Assembly: GCA_016295245.1 (NCBI GenBank)
Contig: JAEDLO010000027.1
Coordinates: 1-19,175, forward strand
DNA from: Bacteroidales bacterium
GTDB taxonomy: Bacteria; Bacteroidota; Bacteroidia; Bacteroidales; UBA932
Direction of reading: 5' to 3'
Length of the DNA stretch: 19,175 nt
This document shows, one piece after another, positions 14,244 to 19,175 of this stretch (positions are counted from its first letter, which is position 1; every line of letters begins with the position of its first letter). The translations under genes were made by a program, and so were the position numbers. The notes beneath the pieces are model-generated. The model saw nothing but the letters and a program-made list of their open reading frames with translations, ran no database searches and was not told where the DNA came from.

Positions 14244-14702
14244 ATGCGTAGAATACACACTCTATTAACAGCAGCCGTCCTTTCGGTGCTCGTCCTTCCG
14301 TCGTGCTGCGGCGGTGGCTCAAAGCAGGCCGGGGAGCAGGCTGAGCAAACAGAAAAAACAATGACAAAGCAGAGCGACAACTTCATCTTCGAAGCCGACA
14401 AGCAGTGGGAAGATGCCGGCGGCGGGGTAGTACGTCAGGTGATGGGCTACAACGACGACATTATGATGGTCAAGGTAAAATTCGTAAAGGGTCAGGAAGG
14501 CTCGCTCCATTCTCACCCTCATTCACAGTGCACCTACGTTGCATCCGGAAAGTTTGAGTTCCGTATCGGTGACGTGGTGAAGATTGTCCAGGCCGGTGAT
14601 GCCCTCTACAAGCAGCCGGGCATCGAGCACGGATGCGTCTGCCTTGAGGACGGTCTGCTTATCGACTGCTTCTCTCCGATGAGAGACACCTTCATCAAAT
14701 AG
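14244..14702 (+). CDS. kdgF: KdgF-like pectin-degradation cupin with lipoprotein signal
   Basis: KdgF proteins speed the linearisation of 4,5-unsaturated galacturonate to 4-deoxy-L-threo-5-hexosulose uronate (DKI), the substrate of KduI. 152 aa: a lipoprotein signal MRRIHTLLTAAVLSVLVLPSC with Cys21 as likely lipidation site, a Gly/Gln/Glu-rich linker to ~39, then a single cupin of ~110 residues (QWEDAGGGVVRQVMGYND, metal motif LHSHPHSQ with His89, His91 and Gln95, and His129 in PGIEHG, ending LLIDCFSPMRDTFI). The cupin matches KdgF closely, but KdgF is normally cytosolic and starts directly at the cupin. An internal ATG at 14361, after an A-rich run, would give the usual ~113-aa cytosolic form. 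Convergent with the CDF gene, overlapping it by 8 bp. Confidence 0.85.
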   Translation: MRRIHTLLTAAVLSVLVLPSCCGGGSKQAGEQAEQTEKTMTKQSDNFIFEADKQWEDAGGGVVRQVMGYNDDIMMVKVKFVKGQEGSLHSHPHSQCTYVASGKFEFRIGDVVKIVQAGDALYKQPGIEHGCVCLEDGLLIDCFSPMRDTFIK

Positions 14703-15582
14703 TCTTCCGCGGTTCAAGGTGAATCATAATGTGGGTGTTCTGACCGAACTCCTCACGCAGATTCCTTTCAATGGCAGAAGCTGCCTCATGCGCCTCCACA
14801 AGAGGCGTTTTTCCGTCCATACGGACGTGCATCTCAATGGCGATGCGATTGCCCATCTTTCTGGTCCTGAGATGGTGGACATCGCTGATTCCCTCCTGGA
14901 CAAGGGTGATGGTCTTGATTTTTTCCTCAACCTCTTCGCTCAGGCTTTTCTCGAGCAATTCCTCGACTGAATGCCAGGCGAGCTTGATGCCGGTGAATAT
15001 GATGAAGGCGCTTACCACAAGGGCGGCAACCGGGTCGAGCACTGCCCATTGCTTGCCCAGAAGAGCCGCGCCTCCGATGCCCACGGCGGTGCCTATGGAC
15101 GAAAGCGCGTCGCTGCGGTGATGCCAGGCATTGGCTTCAAGCGCCTGCGAATCGACCTCCCTGGAGACCTTGCGGGTCTTGCGGAAAACCCATTCCTTGG
15201 CGATTATGCTGACCAGGGCGGCAACCAGGGCTATGATGCCCGGCTGCTCGAGATCCTCTCCGCGGATGAAGTCGATGATGTTGAGGATGGCGTTCTTGCC
15301 TATCATAATGCCGACATACAGAAGGGCAAGGCCGATAATGGTTGTGGCAAGGGTTTCGTACTTGCCGTGACCGTAGTCGTGATCGCCGTCTTCGGGCTTA
15401 GAGCTTATCTTGACAAAGACCAGCACTACGATGTCGGTAAGGAAGTCGCTGAGCGAGTGGACAGCATCGGCAATCATTGCTGCCGAGTTGCCCACTATGC
15501 CCGCGAGAAATTTGACGACGAGAAGAAGAATATTTACGATAGATCCGAGTAAAGTGACCCTGAAGATCTTCTTCTCACGCAT
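14695..15582 (-). CDS. Cation diffusion facilitator (CDF) family transporter
   Basis: Proton-coupled efflux of divalent metal (Zn, Fe, Mn or Cd) across the inner membrane. The start at 15582 (MREKKIFRVTLLGS, 295 aa) lies 1 bp after the GH43 stop and is preferred to ATGs inside GH43 at 15612 and 15636. Six hydrophobic segments are visible; TM2 carries the metal-site motif HSLSDFLTD (Asp46, Asp50) and TM5 carries HHRSDALSS (His-x3-Asp). The loop DHDYGHGKYETL and the C-terminal cytosolic domain (ISDVHHLRTRKMGNRIAIEMHVRMDG, with HIMIHLEP) are typical. Metal cannot be assigned from sequence. It is the last gene of the kduD-kduI-DUF4861-GH43 unit, though it may have its own promoter inside GH43. 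Confidence 0.93.
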   Translation of the reverse strand: MREKKIFRVTLLGSIVNILLLVVKFLAGIVGNSAAMIADAVHSLSDFLTDIVVLVFVKISSKPEDGDHDYGHGKYETLATTIIGLALLYVGIMIGKNAILNIIDFIRGEDLEQPGIIALVAALVSIIAKEWVFRKTRKVSREVDSQALEANAWHHRSDALSSIGTAVGIGGAALLGKQWAVLDPVAALVVSAFIIFTGIKLAWHSVEELLEKSLSEEVEEKIKTITLVQEGISDVHHLRTRKMGNRIAIEMHVRMDGKTPLVEAHEAASAIERNLREEFGQNTHIMIHLEPRKTI

Positions 15583-15583
15583 A

Positions 15584-17230
15584 TCAGTAGATTTCGACTG
15601 AACCTCCGTCATTTTTCTTGATGTTAGAAATAGCAAATATAGCTATTTTGGCACCAATCCAATGTCCTTCTTTGCCTTTGAAAGTATCGCCGAAGGCTTT
15701 GAACTTCTTTCCGTCAAGGCTGTAGAAGAACTTGAAATTGCAGTCCTTGTCAACATCAATTCTCATCCATACGCTGCAATACTTCACACCGTCCTGATAG
15801 CTGGAGGTCTTGAGGGGGCTGCTGCACAATACAACTTCTTCTCCGCCCTTGGTGGCGTCTATGCACTCGCGCCTTACGAGGCTCACATTCTGCCCGTCAA
15901 AATCGAGCTCAAGTGTGCTGTAGTTGTGGCCGAAAGCGGCCAGGCCCACTCTTTCGCTCTCGTATGAAGGCCTGTACACCAGCTTGGCTGTGAAGCTCAT
16001 CTCGGGTCCGACTACTTTCTGCGAGAGGATGTTCGGTGTGTCGCGCAGATTACGCCAGCCTTCAGGGCTCTTGATGCAGTGTAGCCTCAGGCAGCCATCG
16101 GTAGGATTGGTCATATACCAGCTGAAATGAGGGTTGGCCTCCCATTGCCAGTTGAGCGGAATGGATGTGCCCGTGAAGCCGGTGCTTGTCGCAAGGGCTG
16201 AAATGCCCTCGAGAGGAGCATTGACGTGAGTAGCGGGCTTGCGGAAGCTGGAAACGGGCTCGCCGATGCCGTCGCCGTTGATGTCCACGCCGATGATGCA
16301 CCAGTCGTCCTCGAGCCAGGTCATAGGCTGAAGGTGGCAGACCCTGCCCCAGGCGTAGCGGTCTTCGAAGTGCATAAACCAGTCGTTGCCCTCCACGTCG
16401 CTCACCCAGCCGCCCTGGTGTGGGCCGTGGATGTCAGTGTTGCCCTGGTGGAGGACCGTCTTCCACTCGTAAGGGCCATAGACGCTCTTTGAACGGAGGA
16501 CGAGCTGCCAGCCTTCCTTGACTCCGCCGGACGGGGCGAAGATGTAGTAGTAGCCGTTCCTTTTGTAGAACTTCGGTCCCTCGACGGTGTTGTTGCCGTT
16601 TTTCTTGCCGTCAAAGACTAGAACCTGGTCGCTGATGGTCCTGGTGCAGTCTTTATCGAGCTCGCATACGCTCAGCACGCTCTTGAAGCCTGCCCTTGAA
16701 CCTGCCCATCCGTGGACAAGATAAACTCTGCCGTCTTCGTCCCAGAGCGGGCTCGGGTCTATGAGGCCCTTGCCCTCGAGCACGAGGTGAGGCTTGCTCC
16801 ACTCGCCCCTCGGGTCGTTGGTGTGGACCTGATAGATGCCGTGGTCAGGGTCTCCCCAGAAGATCCAGAAGGTGCCCTCGTTGTAGCGTATGCAAGGAGC
16901 CCAGATTCCGTCCCCGTGGGCCGGAGCGTCGAAGTGCGAAGCCGGCTCGAGTCTCTGCACGGCCGCTCCTGCGATTTCCCAGTTCACGAGGTCTGTGGAA
17001 TGGAGAATCTGGAGTCCGGGGTAACAGGTGAAGGATGAGGATGTCATCCAGTAATCGTCACCGACCCTGATCAGGTCCGGGTCTGAGTAGTCGGAGAAGA
17101 GAACAGGATTCTTGTACTCTTCTTTGTCGATACGCCTGGCCATAAAAGGATTACTCTGTGCCGCGAAGCCACAGCACAGAGTAAACGTCAGAGCCAAAAG
17201 CGCTTTCTTGGAAATATTACTTTTAAGCAC
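15584..17230 (-). CDS. Secreted GH43-family glycosidase (arabinofuranosidase/xylosidase-type)
   Basis: 548 aa. The start is a GTG (17230) directly before a signal peptide (LKSNISKKALLALTFTLCCGFAAQS); no ATG is available because the in-frame TAA of the upstream gene lies 15 bp before it. Residues ~40-330 are a five-bladed propeller with the GH43 catalytic acids: Asp50 (SDYSDPDLIRVGDDYWM), Asp158 (GLIDPSPLWDEDGRVYLVHG) and Glu217 (TVEGPKFYKRNGYYYIFAP). Residues ~350-548 form a C-terminal beta-sandwich (GH43_C2-like). In a pectin operon, removal of arabinose side chains is the best guess, but xylose or galactose cannot be excluded. 12 bp after the DUF4861 gene and 1 bp before the CDF start. Confidence 0.9.
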   Translation of the reverse strand: MLKSNISKKALLALTFTLCCGFAAQSNPFMARRIDKEEYKNPVLFSDYSDPDLIRVGDDYWMTSSSFTCYPGLQILHSTDLVNWEIAGAAVQRLEPASHFDAPAHGDGIWAPCIRYNEGTFWIFWGDPDHGIYQVHTNDPRGEWSKPHLVLEGKGLIDPSPLWDEDGRVYLVHGWAGSRAGFKSVLSVCELDKDCTRTISDQVLVFDGKKNGNNTVEGPKFYKRNGYYYIFAPSGGVKEGWQLVLRSKSVYGPYEWKTVLHQGNTDIHGPHQGGWVSDVEGNDWFMHFEDRYAWGRVCHLQPMTWLEDDWCIIGVDINGDGIGEPVSSFRKPATHVNAPLEGISALATSTGFTGTSIPLNWQWEANPHFSWYMTNPTDGCLRLHCIKSPEGWRNLRDTPNILSQKVVGPEMSFTAKLVYRPSYESERVGLAAFGHNYSTLELDFDGQNVSLVRRECIDATKGGEEVVLCSSPLKTSSYQDGVKYCSVWMRIDVDKDCNFKFFYSLDGKKFKAFGDTFKGKEGHWIGAKIAIFAISNIKKNDGGSVEIY

Positions 17231-17242
17231 TTGTGTCTTTGA

Positions 17243-18103
17243 TTAGAGATTTTGAACTTTTGCAAACCAGTCTGCTGCTGACTTGACGTCGGCCTTTGAC
17301 CAGCAGGAACCGAAGCAATAGCTGAAGGTCTCGCCCTGGGCGAGAGTAGTGCCTACAAGGCCGTGGCTCAGGTCGGAGGAAATGCGTGTCCAGCTAGCCT
17401 GAGGCGAGGCGACTGCAACGCCGAGCATACCGTCTTCAGGCTCTACGCTCTGGTCTGAAGCCTTCTCCCAGATGGCGAAAAATTTGTCCCCGACAGATTC
17501 TTCGACTATGGTCTGCTGTGAAGGGTGACGGAATACACCGGCGGCGACACTCAGGGAATCTCCCGTGAAGTTGTACTTGTCCTCCACCTGACAGAAGTAA
17601 CTGTCGGCGCAGACGGTCACCTTCTTCACGAGGCTGACGGTCTGCTCTCCGGCCTGCCACTCAGGGTAGCTGAGACTGAAGACGATCTTCTCAGGAGTCT
17701 GCTCGAGTATCTCGCAGCTGCGGTAGTTGGTCTGTGGGAAGAAAATCTGGCCTGAAACGGGACATACCGGAGCTGAAGCGCCGCCACCGAGGCTGACTGC
17801 CACCTTGTAGCAGTCCTTGCCGTCGTGGTTGCGGTGATAGTAGTTGGCGTCCTTCTGGGCCTCGGCATACCACTTGTCGGCAACGAGCCCGCCCGGCATC
17901 TTCACCCAGATGTCGATGCCCGGAGAAGTCGGATTGCCCTCGAGAGCCTCACCGTAGAAACGTCCTGCGATGAGGTTGTTCTCGAAGACGAAATCGTCCA
18001 TTCTTTCAGGCACGGCACGGGCGTTAACCTTCTGCTCCTCCTGCTTTGGGGCGCAGGATACGAGAGCAGCCAGGCAGATGATTAACAGTGCTGTCCTTTT
18101 CAT
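17243..18103 (-). CDS. DUF4861-family lipoprotein
   Basis: 286-aa lipoprotein: signal MKRTALLIICLAALVSC with lipidation Cys17, then a Gln/Glu linker. The rest matches the DUF4861 family, marked by DDFVFENNLIAGRFYGEALEGNPTSPGIDIWVK near residue 36, an NYYHRNHDGKDCYKVAVSLGGG segment, and the ending TLAQGETFSYCFGSCWSKADVKSAADWF. This family is found in Bacteroidota and Pseudomonadota next to pectin and uronate genes, but its biochemical activity is not established to my knowledge. It starts 1 bp after kduI stops, with overlapping regulation expected. The fold predicted by eye is a beta-sandwich; periplasmic or outer-membrane location follows from the lipobox. A role in handling unsaturated pectin oligosaccharides is inference. 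Confidence 0.85.
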   Translation of the reverse strand: MKRTALLIICLAALVSCAPKQEEQKVNARAVPERMDDFVFENNLIAGRFYGEALEGNPTSPGIDIWVKMPGGLVADKWYAEAQKDANYYHRNHDGKDCYKVAVSLGGGASAPVCPVSGQIFFPQTNYRSCEILEQTPEKIVFSLSYPEWQAGEQTVSLVKKVTVCADSYFCQVEDKYNFTGDSLSVAAGVFRHPSQQTIVEESVGDKFFAIWEKASDQSVEPEDGMLGVAVASPQASWTRISSDLSHGLVGTTLAQGETFSYCFGSCWSKADVKSAADWFAKVQNL

Positions 18104-18104
18104 C

Positions 18105-18950
18105 TTACTTCAGGTCAGAGGTTGCGCACCAGTCCATATCGTTGTAGTCGTCGTTCTCGCCGCACATACCCCAGATGAAGGTGTAGTTGCGGGTTGCACA
18201 GGCTGAGTGGATGCTCCACTGCGGAGAGATGACGGCCTGCTCGTTGTGCATCCAGATGTGACGGGTCTCCTGAGGCTCGCCCATAAAGTGGCACACAGCT
18301 GCATCTTCAGGTACTTCGAAGTAGAAGTACACCTCCATACGGCGATCGTGGGTGTGGGCCGGCATAGTGTTCCAGGTTGAACCCGGAGCAAGCTCGGTCA
18401 TACCCATCTGAAGCTGGCAGCAAGGCACAACTTCCTTGACGAGGAGGCGGTTGATGGTCCTTTCGTTGCTCTCCTCGAGGCTACCCAGGTGCATAACGAC
18501 AGCGTCGTCCTTGCTCACCTTCTTCACGCCGGTCTCGCGGTGTGCTGTGGCCGAGCAGAAGTAGAAGTGTGCAGGCTTGTCGGCAGAGTCGCTCTTGAAG
18601 GTCACGTGGCGGTTGCCGCGGCCTACATAGAGGGCCTCCTTGTATTCGAGGTGGAACTCCTCGTCGCCGACAACTACGCTTCCGGCGCCGCCGACATTGA
18701 TGATGCCGAGCTCGCGCCTCTGGGTGAAGTAGTCTGCCCTGAGGACTTCAGGAGCGCTGAGAAGCAGGTCTTCCTTAACTGGAACTGCACCTCCGGCGAT
18801 GATGCGGTCGAACATTGAATAGACCATATTGATCTCGTCGGCCACCATCACGTTCTCCACAAGGTATTCCTTGCGGATGCGCTCGGTGTCATAGTGCTTG
18901 GCGTCGAGATTGCTTGACGCCTGGCGAACTGTACAGTTTATTTTTGCCAT
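18105..18950 (-). CDS. kduI: 5-keto-4-deoxyuronate isomerase (4-deoxy-L-threo-5-hexosulose-uronate ketol-isomerase)
   Basis: Cytosolic cupin that isomerises 4-deoxy-L-threo-5-hexosulose uronate (DKI) to 3-deoxy-D-glycero-2,5-hexodiulosonate (DKII). 281 aa, the family's usual length. Metal ligands known in E. coli KduI (His196, His198, Glu203, His245) correspond to His199, His201, Glu206 and His248 here, a constant shift of three: motif PAHTHDRRMEVYFYF and QWSIHSAC. N-terminal DRIIAGGAVPV and RRELGIINVGG are also typical. Start ATG 18950 follows the kduD stop by 24 bp, and the next gene begins 1 bp after the stop. Confidence 0.97.
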   Translation of the reverse strand: MAKINCTVRQASSNLDAKHYDTERIRKEYLVENVMVADEINMVYSMFDRIIAGGAVPVKEDLLLSAPEVLRADYFTQRRELGIINVGGAGSVVVGDEEFHLEYKEALYVGRGNRHVTFKSDSADKPAHFYFCSATAHRETGVKKVSKDDAVVMHLGSLEESNERTINRLLVKEVVPCCQLQMGMTELAPGSTWNTMPAHTHDRRMEVYFYFEVPEDAAVCHFMGEPQETRHIWMHNEQAVISPQWSIHSACATRNYTFIWGMCGENDDYNDMDWCATSDLK

Positions 18951-18974
18951 TGCAGTATTCTGTTTTGTCAGGGA

Positions 18975-19175
18975 TTAAGCCGGCTGCTTGCCGATGTATG
19001 CGAGGATACCTCCGTCAACATAGAGGATGTGGCCGTTGACTGCGTCGGAAGCGTGTGAAGCGAGGAATACTGCAGGTCCACCGAGTTCCTCAGGCTCAAG
19101 CCAGCGTCCGGCAGGGGTCTTGGCGCAGATGAATGAATCGAACGGATGACGGCTTCCGTCAGGCTGCTTCTCGCG
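18975..19175 (-). CDS. kduD: 2-dehydro-3-deoxy-D-gluconate 5-dehydrogenase, C-terminal part (gene continues beyond window)
   Basis: The last 66 codons of an SDR-family dehydrogenase; the start and the catalytic YxxxK lie beyond position 19175. The visible end has KTPAGRWLEPEELGGPAVFLASHASDAVNG and then LYVDGGILAYIG, which is the standard SDR C-terminus (W..P.EL...FLAS.AS..VNG..L.VDGG) and matches KduD closely. KduD reduces DKII to 2-keto-3-deoxygluconate, completing the step after KduI, and the kduD-kduI pair with a 24-bp gap supports the assignment. Confidence 0.93.
   Translation of the reverse strand, partial: REKQPDGSRHPFDSFICAKTPAGRWLEPEELGGPAVFLASHASDAVNGHILYVDGGILAYIGKQPA

Noticed and set aside
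14128..14367. A 104-codon minus-strand frame running from inside the KdgF gene through to the Cys-rich end
   Set aside because: Its first part is antisense to kdgF and crosses two promoter candidates; only the last 24 codons, from the ATG at 14127, fit a leader ORF.
15584..15636. Longer CDF start at 15636 or 15612 overlapping GH43
   Set aside because: The extra residues (MLFLTSRKMTEVQSKSTD) are antigenic to the GH43 frame end and unlike CDF N-termini; the ATG at 15582 falls 1 bp after the GH43 stop.
1..19175. CRISPR arrays, tRNA or rRNA genes, insertion sequences, integrase sites, SusC/SusD pair
   Set aside because: I looked for direct repeats, cloverleaf-like segments, transposase motifs and TonB-dependent receptor sequence on both strands and found none I can support.

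Overview
The window looks like a piece of a Bacteroidota (Bacteroidales) chromosome. Reasons: pectinases of families PL10, CE8, CE12 and GH43, a DUF4861 lipoprotein, Bacteroides-type -7 boxes (TAnnTTTG), A/C-rich start regions without Shine-Dalgarno sequences, and GC-rich genes separated by short AT-rich gaps. Genus cannot be fixed; no rRNA, tRNA, transposase or CRISPR array was seen.

Layout. (a) 3-2384 (+) is the 3' part of a large beta-helix protein, convergent with a secreted PL10 pectate lyase/CE8-like fusion (2381-4462, -). (b) A divergent promoter gap leads into uxaC and a YhcH/YiaL-family gene (4560-6399, +), closed by a clear terminator. (c) A minus-strand pair at 6537-9776 encodes a CE12-CE8 esterase fusion and a second PL10-type lyase. 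(d) 9777-10404 is a junk-like zone: a truncated membrane ORF, an out-of-frame protein tail, and the last ~45 codons of what looks like a GH97 gene running into malQ. (e) A compact DPE2-like 4-alpha-glucanotransferase (10395-12275, +) converges on cysE and cysK (12287-13968, -). (f) Upstream of cysK sits a 24-codon leader ORF with five consecutive Cys codons followed by a terminator hairpin. (g) A KdgF-like cupin with a lipoprotein signal (14244-14702, +) is divergent from the cysteine genes. (h) A minus-strand operon, kduD-kduI-DUF4861-GH43-CDF transporter, fills 14695-19175 and continues past the window.

Most genes form one pathway. Secreted or periplasmic PL10, CE8, CE12 and GH43 enzymes de-esterify and cut pectin. 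KdgF, KduI and KduD take unsaturated uronates through DKI to 2-keto-3-deoxygluconate, and UxaC isomerises galacturonate or glucuronate. No SusC/SusD pair, sensor or regulator of this pathway is visible.

The most interesting observation is the cysteine control region at 13986-14183: a promoter, a poly-Cys leader peptide, a small hairpin over its 3' half, a possible antiterminator pairing and an 11-bp terminator stem, all ahead of cysK-cysE. It reads as a ribosome-mediated cysteine attenuator. The pairings were worked out by eye and are a hypothesis.
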